DNA of 64,000 nucleotides from an uncultured Prevotellaceae bacterium (GTDB lineage Bacteria > Bacteroidota > Bacteroidia > Bacteroidales > Bacteroidaceae): assembly GCA_902767775.1 (NCBI GenBank), contig CACXIP010000001.1, positions 1 through 64,000 on the forward strand, written 5' to 3'. The notes under the pieces are model-generated. The model was not told the origin of the DNA and did not search any database. It saw nothing but the letters and a program-made list of their open reading frames with translations. Position 1 is the stretch's first letter, and every line of letters starts with the position of its first letter. Below, piece after piece: positions 24,828 to 34,103 of the stretch. The position numbers were made by a program, and so were the translations under genes.

Positions 24828-26438
24828 ATGAAAAAACTTCTTTTAGGCGACGAGGCCATCGCACAGGGTGCCCTCGATGCCGGACTGAGCGGAGTGTATG
24901 CCTATCCGGGAACTCCTTCTACGGAGATTACCGAATACATACAGCAGTCGCCGCTCGCCATTGAGCGAAATGTACACCGCAATTGGTGCACCAACGAGAA
25001 AACAGCCATGGAGGCCGCCCTGGGCATGTCGTACATGGGCAAACGGGCAATGGTATGTATGAAGCACGTTGGACTCAACGTGTGTGCCGACCCCTTTGTC
25101 AACTCCGGGATGACGGGCACCAATGGCGGCATCGTAGTCGTGGCAGCCGATGACCCCTCGATGCACTCCTCGCAGGATGAGCAGGACAGCAGGTTTTATG
25201 GTCATTTTGCCATGGTTCCGGTCTTCGAACCCAGTTCACAGCAGGAAGCCTACGATATGATTGGTGAGGCTTTCGAGTATTCGGAGCAGATACACCTGCC
25301 GGTGCTCATGCGCATCACCACCCGCATGGCACATTCGCGTGCCGTGGTGGAGGTGGCAGAGAAAGCCCGTGAGGAAAATGCGCTCAACTACGACTCAGTG
25401 GCAGCCAACTGGGTGCTGCTGCCCGTCAACGCACGCCGCCGCAATGATTTCGTGACGGCTCAGCAGGCTGCGCTCGAGGAAGATGCCGCAAATTCCAATG
25501 CCAATGTGTATGTTGATGCGCCCGACCATTCCATGGGTATCATCGCCTGTGGCATCGCCTACAACTATGTGATGGAATGCTTTGGAAAGACATGTCCTTT
25601 CCCCTTGCTCAAGATATCCCGCTACCCGCTGCCTAAAACACTGGTTCGCAAGATGACCGAGGAATGTGACAGCGTGCTGGTCGTAGAGGAGGGTCAACCG
25701 GTGGTAGAGGAGATGCTGAGGGGCATCATGCCTGGAAATGCCGTTATCAAGGGGCGGTTGAGCGGTGAACTTCCCCGCACGGGCGAACTGAGTCCCGACT
25801 GTGTGAGAGCAGCCCTCGGCATGGCACCCATTGAGGGTTATGAGAAATGCGAGGATGTGGTGGGACGTCCGCCAGCCTTGTGCCAGGGATGCGGTCACCG
25901 CGATGTCTACAAGGCACTCAATGAAGTGCTCCTCGACTATCCCAATGCAAGGGTGTTTGGCGATATCGGGTGCTACACCCTCGGTTTCCTGCCCCCGTTC
26001 CATGCCATCCACTCCTGTGTCGACATGGGTGCGAGCATCACTATGGCAAAGGGTGCCGCTGATGCCGGTCAATGGCCAGCAGTGGCTATTATCGGCGACT
26101 CCACATTCACCCATTCGGGCATGACGGGACTTCTTGATGCCGTCAATGCCAACGCCAACATCACGGTCGTCATCAGCGACAACCTCACAACGGCGATGAC
26201 TGGCGGTCAGGACTCGGCAGGCACCAACAAGTTTGAGGCTATCTGCCGTGGTCTGGGTGTGGATGAGGCACATCTTCATGTGGTGGTGCCCCTGCCCAAG
26301 AACATGCCTGAGATTACAGCCATCATCCGTCAGGAAATAGAGTACAAGGGCGTGAGTGTAATCATCCCACGACGCGAGTGTGTGCAGACCCTTGCGCGTC
26401 ATCACAAACAAAAGAAAGCAAAGGAGGCTCAGAAATGA
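24828..26438 (+). CDS. iorA: Indolepyruvate ferredoxin oxidoreductase, alpha subunit
   Basis: A 536-residue thiamine-diphosphate enzyme. With IorB it oxidatively decarboxylates aryl-pyruvates (indolepyruvate, phenylpyruvate) to aryl-acetyl-CoA and passes electrons to ferredoxin. The TPP-binding stretch is seen near residues 380-450 (GDIGCYTLGFLPP, GDSTFTHSGM, NITVVISDN). Archaeal IorA ends in two [4Fe-4S] motifs; here the protein stops at a Lys-rich end (HKQKKAKEAQK) without them, so it is about 60-80 residues short and must use other clusters or a different acceptor. The stop overlaps the iorB start (ATGA). Confidence 0.92.
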   Translation: MKKLLLGDEAIAQGALDAGLSGVYAYPGTPSTEITEYIQQSPLAIERNVHRNWCTNEKTAMEAALGMSYMGKRAMVCMKHVGLNVCADPFVNSGMTGTNGGIVVVAADDPSMHSSQDEQDSRFYGHFAMVPVFEPSSQQEAYDMIGEAFEYSEQIHLPVLMRITTRMAHSRAVVEVAEKAREENALNYDSVAANWVLLPVNARRRNDFVTAQQAALEEDAANSNANVYVDAPDHSMGIIACGIAYNYVMECFGKTCPFPLLKISRYPLPKTLVRKMTEECDSVLVVEEGQPVVEEMLRGIMPGNAVIKGRLSGELPRTGELSPDCVRAALGMAPIEGYEKCEDVVGRPPALCQGCGHRDVYKALNEVLLDYPNARVFGDIGCYTLGFLPPFHAIHSCVDMGASITMAKGAADAGQWPAVAIIGDSTFTHSGMTGLLDAVNANANITVVISDNLTTAMTGGQDSAGTNKFEAICRGLGVDEAHLHVVVPLPKNMPEITAIIRQEIEYKGVSVIIPRRECVQTLARHHKQKKAKEAQK

Positions 26439-27007
26439 AAACAGATATCATTCTTTGCGGTGTGGGAGGACAGGGTATCCTTTCCATCGCCACCATCATC
26501 GGCGAGGCTGCCATGAAAGAGAATCTTTACATCAAACAGGCAGAGGTGCATGGCATGTCGCAGCGTGGCGGCGACGTGCAGAGCAATCTGCGCATCTCGT
26601 CGGACCCCATCGCCAGCGACTTGATTCCCAAGGGACAGGCAGATGTCATCATCTCAATGGAACCCATGGAGGCGTTGCGCTATCTGCCCTTCCTCAGCAA
26701 GGATGGGTGGATCATCACCTCGTCGGCTCCGTTTGTCAACATCCCCAATTATCCTGAGATGGATGCCATCACGGCTGATTTGGAGAAAATCAGCAACGTC
26801 ATCATGCTCGACATCGAGCAGTTGGCGAAGGACAATGGCGTGCCCCGCTCTGCCAACGTCATCCTGCTTGGTGCTGCACAGAAAGCATTGGGCATCGACT
26901 ATGAGAAGATAGAGGATGCCATCCGCAGGGTCTTCGGGCGTAAGGGTGAGGCTGTTGTGGAGGCAAACATCAAGGCTCTTGCCATAGGAAAGGAAGCGCA
27001 ACGATGA
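26435..27007 (+). CDS. iorB: Indolepyruvate ferredoxin oxidoreductase, beta subunit
   Basis: A 190-residue subunit of the aryl-pyruvate oxidoreductase, with the gamma-type pyruvate ferredoxin oxidoreductase fold: GVGGQGILSIATIIGEAA at the N-terminus and EVHGMSQRGGDVQSNLR. ATG 26435 is the start; it overlaps iorA by 4 bases and, unusually for this organism, has AAGGAGG eight bases upstream. Its own stop overlaps the aminotransferase start by 4 bases. Confidence 0.93.
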   Translation: MKTDIILCGVGGQGILSIATIIGEAAMKENLYIKQAEVHGMSQRGGDVQSNLRISSDPIASDLIPKGQADVIISMEPMEALRYLPFLSKDGWIITSSAPFVNIPNYPEMDAITADLEKISNVIMLDIEQLAKDNGVPRSANVILLGAAQKALGIDYEKIEDAIRRVFGRKGEAVVEANIKALAIGKEAQR

Positions 27008-28311
27008 AACCAACTCCTATATCCAAGTCGCTTATCGACAATGCCATCCGCGACTATGGCATCCAGGACTTCGCCAAAGCAACCATCCGCGAGGTGAAGG
27101 CCATTGCCGCCCACGCCGAACAAGAGTCAGGCGTGGAGTTCATCAAGATGGAGATGGGCATCCCGGGACTCCCCGCTGCCAAGGTGGGTGTTGAAGCACA
27201 GGTAAAGGCGCTGAACAAGGGTATTGCCAACAGCTATCCTGACATCCAAGGATATCCTGAACTCAAGAAGCAGGCGAGCCGCTTCGTCAAGGCGTTTATC
27301 GGCGTGGACATCAACGCTGAGGGATGTGTGCCAACAGTGGGTTCGATGCAGGGAACATATGCCTCGCTCATGCTTTGCCAGCAACTCAATCCCCAGAAAG
27401 ACACCGTGCTTTTCATCGACCCGGGTTTCCCTGTGCAGAAGATGCAGATACAGGTGATGGGCGGACATTTTGAGACCTTCGATGTCTATGATTACCGTGG
27501 TGAGCGCCTGGCACCGAAACTGGAAGAGTATCTCTCCCAGGGCAATATCTGCGCTATCCTTTACAGTAATCCCAACAATCCGTCGTGGGTGTGCCTCACA
27601 GAAGAGGAACTTGAGGCAATCGGTGAACTCGCCACGAAATATGACGCAGTGGTCATCGAGGACTTGGCATATTTCGCCATGGACTTCCGCAATGACCTCA
27701 GCCAACCGTTCCAACCGCCTTATCAAGCCACTGTGGCACGCTATACCGACAACTATATGCTGCTCATCAGCGGTTCGAAGGCATTCAGTTATGCCGGCGA
27801 GCGAATAGCAGTCACCTGCATCAGCGACCATCTGTTCCACCGCCATTTCGATGCGCTGTCGGCACGCTATGAGGGTTTGCCCTTCGGCATGGTGTTCTCC
27901 ACCCGCATTCTCTATGCGCTCTCCTCAGGAACGAGCCACAGCGCGCAGTATGCGCTGGCAGCCATCATGAAGGCGGCGTGCGACGGCACATACAACTTCC
28001 ACGACGAGGTGATGGAGTATGGCCGCAGGGCGCACCGGCTCAAGGAAATCTTCCTCCGCCATGGCTTCCACATCGTCTATGACCAGGACATGGGACGCCC
28101 CATAGCCGACGGCTTCTATTTCACCATAGGTTACAAGGGCATGACCAGTGGTCAGTTGGCCCACGAACTCATGTATTACGGGGTGAGTGCCATCTGCCTG
28201 ATTACCACGGGCAGCCATCAGGAAGGCCTGAGGGTATGCACCTCCTTCATCCGCGACAACCAGTATGACTTGCTGGATGAGCGTATGGCTATTTTTGAGG
28301 AAAACAACTGA
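27004..28311 (+). CDS. PLP-dependent aminotransferase, class I/II
   Basis: A 435-residue fold-type I aminotransferase. The PLP lysine lies in SGSKAFSYAGERI, with the substrate-side YSNPNNPSWV motif and IEDLAYFAMDF. Its 4-base overlap with iorB implies coupled translation. In the likely pathway it converts aromatic amino acids to the aryl-pyruvates that IorAB then decarboxylates, or runs in reverse to build amino acids from aryl-acetates. Substrate preference is inferred from the operon, not from residues. Confidence 0.9.
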   Translation: MKPTPISKSLIDNAIRDYGIQDFAKATIREVKAIAAHAEQESGVEFIKMEMGIPGLPAAKVGVEAQVKALNKGIANSYPDIQGYPELKKQASRFVKAFIGVDINAEGCVPTVGSMQGTYASLMLCQQLNPQKDTVLFIDPGFPVQKMQIQVMGGHFETFDVYDYRGERLAPKLEEYLSQGNICAILYSNPNNPSWVCLTEEELEAIGELATKYDAVVIEDLAYFAMDFRNDLSQPFQPPYQATVARYTDNYMLLISGSKAFSYAGERIAVTCISDHLFHRHFDALSARYEGLPFGMVFSTRILYALSSGTSHSAQYALAAIMKAACDGTYNFHDEVMEYGRRAHRLKEIFLRHGFHIVYDQDMGRPIADGFYFTIGYKGMTSGQLAHELMYYGVSAICLITTGSHQEGLRVCTSFIRDNQYDLLDERMAIFEENN

Positions 28312-28339
28312 GCATAGCTTTAAACAATCCGTATAACGT

Positions 28340-29221
28340 ATGAGAAGAGTGATATTATTGGGGCTTTTGCTGACAATGTTCTTGTCTGCATCAGCAACAA
28401 GTCAGGAGGGAGACATCATCTGCATTGACGGCAGCCAATGGGAGATACTTGGCCGGCCCATCAAAGCGGAAGCAGAGCGTTACCCCAAGATGTTGGCACT
28501 TTTGCCAGACGAACGCGACATCCGTTCCTCTAACTGGGAAGGATACATGGCTTATTGGAGCATCAAGCAGGATGCCCTCTGCCTGGACAGCATACAATAC
28601 AGCGTCACCAACAAAGACACGCAAGTGAAACTTGTGAAATGTGTTGATGCAGAAGGACTGAACCGGGTGTATAGAAATTATATCGACGGGCAAAACATCG
28701 TCGCCACATGGTACACCGGAAAGCTTCACATTGGCAAAGGCAAGGTGCTGCATGAACTCAATAATGGTTTTGAGAGAAACTACGAGAACGAGCAATTTAT
28801 CGACATCAACCAGGGAAAGAAAACCGGTCAGGTGGTCTATGACAACAAGTTGGCAGTAGAAGGACTCAACCTCAGCAACGTAAAAGACTTTTCAACGCTG
28901 AAGCAGAAATTCCCTTTGGACCTCGGAAAATATCCGGGACTGTCGAATGCGCGACGCATCATCTTCAGCATCAAGGATGCCAAGGTTGATGCCAAAGGAA
29001 ACCTCGTGGACTGCAAAGTGACGGCTTATGTGATGTATGCTGCTGAATCCAGAAGCACAGGAGCCAATAAAGGCAGGGAAGAACACCCCGGAATCGCCGC
29101 TGAGATGGCAAAGTTGTTGAAAGCCTACCATCCGTGGGAGGTGTATCTCATCAATGGAGAATACATTTCATATGGTGCCTCCAACAGGACTTTCCCTTAT
29201 CTGGTGAAGGATAAGCAATGA
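28340..29221 (+). CDS. Secreted protein of unknown function
   Basis: A 293-residue secreted protein with a signal peptide (about residues 1-21, ending SATSQ). The mature part has no domain I can name; it includes a WEILGRPIKAEAERYPKML segment near the N-terminus and a C-terminal AKLLKAYHPWEVYLINGEYI segment. It follows the aminotransferase by 28 bases but with a different apparent job, so read-through is possible without a shared role. Its stop lies two bases from that of the convergent patatin gene. Confidence 0.72.
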   Translation: MRRVILLGLLLTMFLSASATSQEGDIICIDGSQWEILGRPIKAEAERYPKMLALLPDERDIRSSNWEGYMAYWSIKQDALCLDSIQYSVTNKDTQVKLVKCVDAEGLNRVYRNYIDGQNIVATWYTGKLHIGKGKVLHELNNGFERNYENEQFIDINQGKKTGQVVYDNKLAVEGLNLSNVKDFSTLKQKFPLDLGKYPGLSNARRIIFSIKDAKVDAKGNLVDCKVTAYVMYAAESRSTGANKGREEHPGIAAEMAKLLKAYHPWEVYLINGEYISYGASNRTFPYLVKDKQ

Positions 29222-29223
29222 TT

Positions 29224-30189
29224 TTATCTTAGTCTGTCGAGTTGTTCACTGGCGGCACGGGCAGCTTTCTCGCCACGCTCAATCATGGTGCTGATGCTCT
29301 CCTTGCCGAAACTCGAGACGCCATACTCGGCCAACTGTGGATTGATGTAGATATCTGCATCCTCACGGTTGGCCTTGTTCTTTTTCCAGTCGGGACGTGA
29401 TACCGCCCAGTCGAGGATACCGCCGATGCCGAATGTCTCCTTCAGCGAGAAGTCGCGCTCCTCATGCTGTGTCTGCTCCAGGTCGACGGCGATGACGATG
29501 TCGGCTCCCATGGCGCGCACCACATCGACAGGCAGGTTGTTGAGCATGCCGCCATCAACCAACAGTTTCCCTTTCCATTTGACGGGCTTGAATGCACCGG
29601 GAATGCTGATGCTCGCACGCATCGCCAGCTCCAGCTCACAACTGTCCATGATGACCTCCTTTTGTCCCATCAAGTCAACGGCGACGCAGCGAAAGGGGAT
29701 AGGCAGGCTGTCGAAACTGCTAATGCCGTCGTATTTTTTTGTCAGACTGTCGAGCAAAAATGTGATATTGGTGCCTCCCAGGATTCCGAGGGCGGATTCC
29801 TTGGTCTCTGTCTTCTTGGTGTGTCCGCGGACGGGGAAGCCAAAAATATAGACGACGCCATCGCGCTCTGTGAGGACGCTGTTGCGGAGGTCGCGCTTGC
29901 GGTCGCCGATGAGCGACAACCACTCCTGAGTGCGGAAGAGTGTATCGAGGTCGGCAGCACTGTAGCCGCAAGCATACAGCCCTCCCACAATAGCACCGAT
30001 GCTGGTGCCAGCGATATAGTCGGGACGGATGCCTTTCTCCTCCAAGACCTTCAGCACCCCCACCTCGGCGGCTCCCTTGGCACCTCCACCGCCAAGCACC
30101 AGTCCGATTTTGGGATGGTCGGCGGTATCGCTGGCAAGCATCATGCTGCTCAGCGTAGTCAAAATGATGATGATGATGGTTCTCAGCAT
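29224..30189 (-). CDS. Patatin-like phospholipase, exported
   Basis: A 321-residue patatin-type lipid acyl hydrolase with a signal peptide (about residues 1-19). The oxyanion loop GLVLGGGGAKGAAEVG, the nucleophile Ser in GTSIGAIVGG, and the catalytic Asp in VDGGMLNNLP are all present. Unlike the protein at 40872 it ends after the catalytic domain, with no barrel. It starts three bases after the small lipoprotein gene at 30193, so the two are co-transcribed and the lipoprotein may be its partner. Confidence 0.92.
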   Translation of the reverse strand: MLRTIIIIILTTLSSMMLASDTADHPKIGLVLGGGGAKGAAEVGVLKVLEEKGIRPDYIAGTSIGAIVGGLYACGYSAADLDTLFRTQEWLSLIGDRKRDLRNSVLTERDGVVYIFGFPVRGHTKKTETKESALGILGGTNITFLLDSLTKKYDGISSFDSLPIPFRCVAVDLMGQKEVIMDSCELELAMRASISIPGAFKPVKWKGKLLVDGGMLNNLPVDVVRAMGADIVIAVDLEQTQHEERDFSLKETFGIGGILDWAVSRPDWKKNKANREDADIYINPQLAEYGVSSFGKESISTMIERGEKAARAASEQLDRLR

Positions 30190-30192
30190 ATT

Positions 30193-30612
30193 CTATTCTG
30201 TAGTTGTTTCTGATGATGGATTGTCTTCAATGGTGATGGGATGGTCGCGCCAGTACTGCTCCTCGTCGAAAGTGGGGATGGGGTCGATGGCCTCATAGTC
30301 CTGCCGGAAGTAGATGTCAGGGTCGTTGTCTACGATATCGCTCATCTCCGGGGCAATGTAGTAATGGTATCGGTTGAAATCCTCCTTTCCCTTGTTCTTG
30401 TTCGCACCAGGACTGTAGCCTTCAAACTCATGGTAAATCTCTGGCTTCTCCTTGTCGGGACTGCCCAGTTTGTTGATGATTTGCCGGAGTTGGGCGCGGT
30501 TGCAAGAGGACAGTGTCACCATGCAGAGCAACACCAGCAAGCAACCGCACATGCATCGCCGTGGCGCATGTGGGTGGGTTGGGCTGGTTTTGTATTGTCT
30601 GACACTGCTCAT
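30193..30612 (-). CDS. Small lipoprotein
   Basis: A 139-residue lipoprotein with an Arg-containing n-region, hydrophobic core LLVLLCMVTLSSC and the lipid Cys in SSC. The mature part is acidic and rich in Tyr and Asp (YHYYIAPEMSDIVDNDPD). I recognise no family. A start at Met 30552 would leave a signal with no positive charge, so 30612 is kept. It is transcribed ahead of the patatin gene with a 3-base gap. Confidence 0.7.
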   Translation of the reverse strand: MSSVRQYKTSPTHPHAPRRCMCGCLLVLLCMVTLSSCNRAQLRQIINKLGSPDKEKPEIYHEFEGYSPGANKNKGKEDFNRYHYYIAPEMSDIVDNDPDIYFRQDYEAIDPIPTFDEEQYWRDHPITIEDNPSSETTTE

Positions 30613-30778
30613 GAGGCTGCTTCTTTTTCAACCGCAAAATTATAGTATTTCAAAGGATTGGCAAAGCAAAAAATCACCAAAAGAGGAAAAACAGGCTTCT
30701 TTTGACATCGCTTTCAGTTTTTTTAGTTAAATTTGCCACCATAAGCAACATTATTACTCAAACTCAATGATTAACACG

Positions 30779-31465
30779 ATGAAAAAATACTATTTCTCTT
30801 TTCTGGCAGCTTGCCTTGCTGTGGTCTTGCTCACAGGATGCGGTTCTGTTGGAAACACGCTATACAATATCGGGCGGGTTGTGAACACCGCCGACCAGGT
30901 GGGAACTTATGCAGGGATTTTGGGAGGTGCAACCGGCAGCAATACCCGTCAGACCACCTCTGCACCCGTGGCGAGGCCTGCTGCATCGACGTCATCGTCT
31001 TCAACCGCAAGGCCAGTAGCTACTTCCTCTGTATCTACCTCTTCGTCATCCTATCCTGTTGCATCGACAAGAAGCAACACATCTTCGACATCTTCCTCCA
31101 CATCCACAACATCCATCTCCAATTCTGATTTGTATTACAATGGTCGGCAGGTGGGCTCCATCCGCCCCAATGGCGATGTGTATATCGATGGCAGAAACGT
31201 AGGGCAGATCAGGTCGAATGGCGATATCTACGTCAGCGGTTCAAGAAAGGGCGAGATACGCTCCAATGGCGACATCTACCAAAATGGAAGAAGAGTGGGA
31301 GAGGTGCGCTCCAATGGTGACATTTACCAGGAAGGAAGAAGAGTTGGTGAGGTGCGCTCCAATGGAGATGTATATAAGGACGGCCGGAATATCGGCAATG
31401 TGAGGAATATGAAAGACGCCCGTTGGGTGGCTGTCATCTATTTCTTCGGCTTCTTCAGTTTCTAA
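30779..31465 (+). CDS. Lipoprotein with Ser/Thr-rich stalk and repeat head
   Basis: A 228-residue lipoprotein: signal peptide with lipobox LTGC (lipid Cys near residue 20), a Ser/Thr/Ala stalk at about 60-118, then five or six units of about 17 residues with the core GRxVGxIRSNGDIY. This repeat has the look of the 4-fold beta-flower or MORN-like propellers. The end is hydrophobic (WVAVIYFFGFFSF), which could be a second membrane contact. Function unknown; I infer a surface or periplasmic display protein. The ATG at 30767 would add four residues only, and 30779 fits the signal better. Confidence 0.8.
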   Translation: MKKYYFSFLAACLAVVLLTGCGSVGNTLYNIGRVVNTADQVGTYAGILGGATGSNTRQTTSAPVARPAASTSSSSTARPVATSSVSTSSSSYPVASTRSNTSSTSSSTSTTSISNSDLYYNGRQVGSIRPNGDVYIDGRNVGQIRSNGDIYVSGSRKGEIRSNGDIYQNGRRVGEVRSNGDIYQEGRRVGEVRSNGDVYKDGRNIGNVRNMKDARWVAVIYFFGFFSF

Positions 31466-31531
31466 GACCTGTCCGACAAGTCCGACAAGTCTGACAAGTC
31501 CGACCTGTCCGACGTGTCCGACCTGTCTGAC
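31466..31531. repeat. 9-bp tandem repeat after the lipoprotein stop
   Basis: Seven units of GACAAGTCC or close variants (GACCTGTCC, GACGTGTCC) begin at the base after the TAA and stop one base before the end of the convergent AAA+ gene. Confidence 0.95.
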
Positions 31532-31532
31532 A

Positions 31533-33746
31533 TTACTGGAATCCTACGCGTCTTTTCTGACCTTTGCTTTTGCTTGGGTCAAACTTGGGCCATGATTTCT
31601 CGATGTCCTCACGCAGGATGAGTTGGAAGTCAGAGGCACAGACATCCTTCATTGCCATCACTCGTTCTGCCATAGCAGGCAAGATGCCGTTTTGCACATA
31701 TTGCATCACCCATCGTGCATTGCTGAACAATGGTCCTTTGTTGGCTACTGCATTCTCGATGGTAGAAAGGAAGTAGGCGCGTGTAGCCTCATCCAACAGA
31801 TATTGACCGCGGTCAAATTCCAACATGGCGATTTCCAGCAGTTCGGCAGCCGAATAATCATCGAAATGAAGACTATGGGCAAAACGTCCGCGAAGTCCGG
31901 GGTTGACGTTGACCATCCTGTCGAGTTCCTTTTCGTAACCAGCCATGATGATGAGCATGTTGGGATTCTCCTCAGCCATCTTGGGCAACAGGCTCTCAAT
32001 CACACGGTGGCCGAAGTCGGAGCGCTCGGAGTCATCAACAAAGAGGGAGTATGCCTCATCGATGAAGAGCACCTTGCCTTCTGCTTCTTCGAGCAGCTCC
32101 TGCATTTTTGTCTCCGTTTCGCCAAGATAACGGCCCACCATCTTGCTACGGTCGGTCACAATCACGTCGCCGTCGCTCAGCAGACCCATCGAGTGGAAAA
32201 TCTTGCCGATATGTTTGGCCACAGTGGTCTTTCCCGTTCCGGGATTGCCGAAAAACAGCATGTGGTGGGATTTGCTGCTGTTGCAGGGAAGACCATGCAT
32301 CTCTCGAAGTTGGTTGAAGCGGACATTTGTGAAAATCTTGTCAATCTCGTCTTTCAGCTTACCAAGGCCAATCATGCCACGAAGGGATGACATGGCTTTT
32401 TGGTATGGCCCCACTTCTTCGCATACCTGAGGAGTCTGATTCCAATTGAGGTCGGCTGGCTCCAGGGTGGTGAGGAACGTGTGCAGATTATCCCAGTGGG
32501 AGTCGAACTCAGCCTGGCGGCGCTTGTTGAAGTTCACAATGATTTCCTCCGCTACCTGATGGAGTCGGACACGATTCCAAGGCTTGCCTTTGTCGTATTC
32601 CTCAGAGAACCATTTGTATAGTTTCTCCATAGCAGCAGGAGAGAAGTTGATTCTGCGGCCAGTCATCTCAAGGTTGAGCAAATCCATGGCGTGGCATGAA
32701 TTGTAGGTGTTGGGCAGGCTGTCGCCCTCATTGAGGGTGGCTTCGTCGAAGATGTTGGGGCAGGAATAGCGACTGCAGAGACGATTGGCAACCTGATGCA
32801 TGTAATGTTCTATGCTTTTCAATGTGTAGGTGTGGTCTCCTGCCTGATTGATATCATCTTGCATGCTTCTGTAGGAGCTGGGCTCTCTCTCGCTGATGCG
32901 TACCAACTGGTAGGAAGTTGATTTTTCATCAAGTTTTTCACACACATGAATCTCTCCGTTGGGGAGAATGTCGAACTCCACACCCGTTATCGGCAACAAT
33001 CCGTTGTCGATAATGCAAGTGTAGTGTCCTGGCTGCCAGATGTGGACGGATATCATCCTCACGCTGTTGATATGTGGAGCGATGTCGTTCTTGTCCCACA
33101 TCAGTACCTCATTGTCGTTGAAGCAGTAGATGTTGCGGTAGGAGATTCCTGGTTGTTCGTTGACAAAGCTCAGCGACAGATAATCGGAGAGCATCGGAAG
33201 GGGATTGCCGATAGACTTGACCGTGAATTGGTGAGGGGATGGCTCGCGGAGTGCATCGGCACGGCTGATGACGGTGAATGAGAAGACAGTCGCATTGTCG
33301 CGGAACTCAAACGAGTCTTCAATGAGGTTGTAGTATTCCAGATTGGATAGGTACATCGTATAACTGCCTGCACGGAGATGGTTTACAATACCTCCCAACT
33401 CGATGATTTGAAATAGACCGTCATCTATTGCTTCAGTATTCTCATACACCAAAGTGCCATCGGCGTTGTCGTATACGAGTATTGTAATGCAATCAGAATC
33501 GATGTCGTCTGAATCGATGTCATCAGAATCGATTGTTTCCATGTCGTCTATTATCAGAGACATTTTCTGACAGTAAGCGAGGTCTTCTTCCAAGTAGACA
33601 GGATTTTTTGTGATATCCTTTTCGTCGAGCAGGATTTTGCCTGATGTGAACTTATGCAGTGGAGTGGTGAATGTTGGAACGTCGTATTTGGGGTTTGCCG
33701 GCATATTGCCGCTGGCAGAGAAAAGAGTTTGTAATCGTCTTGTCAT
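31533..33746 (-). CDS. CbxX/CfxQ-type AAA+ ATPase with long N-terminal region
   Basis: A 737-residue protein without a signal peptide. The AAA+ module lies at about 490-690: Walker A FGNPGTGKTTVAKHIG (about 503), Walker B VLFIDEAYSLF (about 560), sensor 1 LIIMAGYEKEL and arginine fingers NPGLRGRF. This is the CbxX/SpoVK group. The first 480 residues are unlike the usual short adaptor: beta-rich, with an acidic DSDDIDSDDIDSD stretch at about 72-85 made by three 15-bp DNA repeats (about 33495-33540). Met 33746 (MTRRLQ) is preferred over Met at 33806. The client is unknown. A small frame upstream (33766-33978) may be co-transcribed. Confidence 0.85.
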   Translation of the reverse strand: MTRRLQTLFSASGNMPANPKYDVPTFTTPLHKFTSGKILLDEKDITKNPVYLEEDLAYCQKMSLIIDDMETIDSDDIDSDDIDSDCITILVYDNADGTLVYENTEAIDDGLFQIIELGGIVNHLRAGSYTMYLSNLEYYNLIEDSFEFRDNATVFSFTVISRADALREPSPHQFTVKSIGNPLPMLSDYLSLSFVNEQPGISYRNIYCFNDNEVLMWDKNDIAPHINSVRMISVHIWQPGHYTCIIDNGLLPITGVEFDILPNGEIHVCEKLDEKSTSYQLVRISEREPSSYRSMQDDINQAGDHTYTLKSIEHYMHQVANRLCSRYSCPNIFDEATLNEGDSLPNTYNSCHAMDLLNLEMTGRRINFSPAAMEKLYKWFSEEYDKGKPWNRVRLHQVAEEIIVNFNKRRQAEFDSHWDNLHTFLTTLEPADLNWNQTPQVCEEVGPYQKAMSSLRGMIGLGKLKDEIDKIFTNVRFNQLREMHGLPCNSSKSHHMLFFGNPGTGKTTVAKHIGKIFHSMGLLSDGDVIVTDRSKMVGRYLGETETKMQELLEEAEGKVLFIDEAYSLFVDDSERSDFGHRVIESLLPKMAEENPNMLIIMAGYEKELDRMVNVNPGLRGRFAHSLHFDDYSAAELLEIAMLEFDRGQYLLDEATRAYFLSTIENAVANKGPLFSNARWVMQYVQNGILPAMAERVMAMKDVCASDFQLILREDIEKSWPKFDPSKSKGQKRRVGFQ

Positions 33747-33765
33747 AGTTAGCTGATTAGGATTG

Positions 33766-33978
33766 TTAATTGTCCCCCGAAAGGGGGATGATATTCTCAC
33801 ACACATTCATAACATATACATCGGGACGGATTACCGAGCCCGTAGGCAAGAGGGTGGCTGCGTTCTTACGCAGCGGGGATAATATATCAATCAGTAAGTT
33901 ATATTCGTTCTCAGCATTCATGGGCATCTCCATTGGTGATGCGCTCTCACTTCTTTTCTTTCTTCCTGGTTGTGTCAA
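33766..33978 (-). CDS. Possible small gene ahead of the AAA+ protein
   Basis: A 70-residue frame on the same strand, 19 bases ahead of the AAA+ start. The C-terminal half (LLIDILSPLRKNAATLLPTG, then RPDVYVMN) has the composition of a real protein and no membrane segment. No family is recognised. Starts at Met 33933 or 33921 are as plausible as 33978. It could instead be the relic of a longer gene. Confidence 0.4.
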   Translation of the reverse strand: MTQPGRKKRSESASPMEMPMNAENEYNLLIDILSPLRKNAATLLPTGSVIRPDVYVMNVCENIIPLSGDN

Positions 33979-34103
33979 TGTGTCAATGACCGCTTTCAGC
34001 CGAAGCCTTGCTGATATTGAATGTTATTTTCACCTTTTTCTATCACAAAAAACAAAAAAAATGCAAATTTTTCTTGTTTTATTACATTTTCCATTATTTC
34101 CAA

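Noticed and set aside
25395..26411. Long minus-strand frame opposite iorA
   Set aside because: It is a shadow of a strongly coding plus-strand gene and has an irregular, Cys/His-heavy composition.
31466..31531. In-frame extension of the repeat lipoprotein through the 9-bp repeat
   Set aside because: The TAA at 31463-31465 precedes the repeat, and there is no sign of stop read-through.
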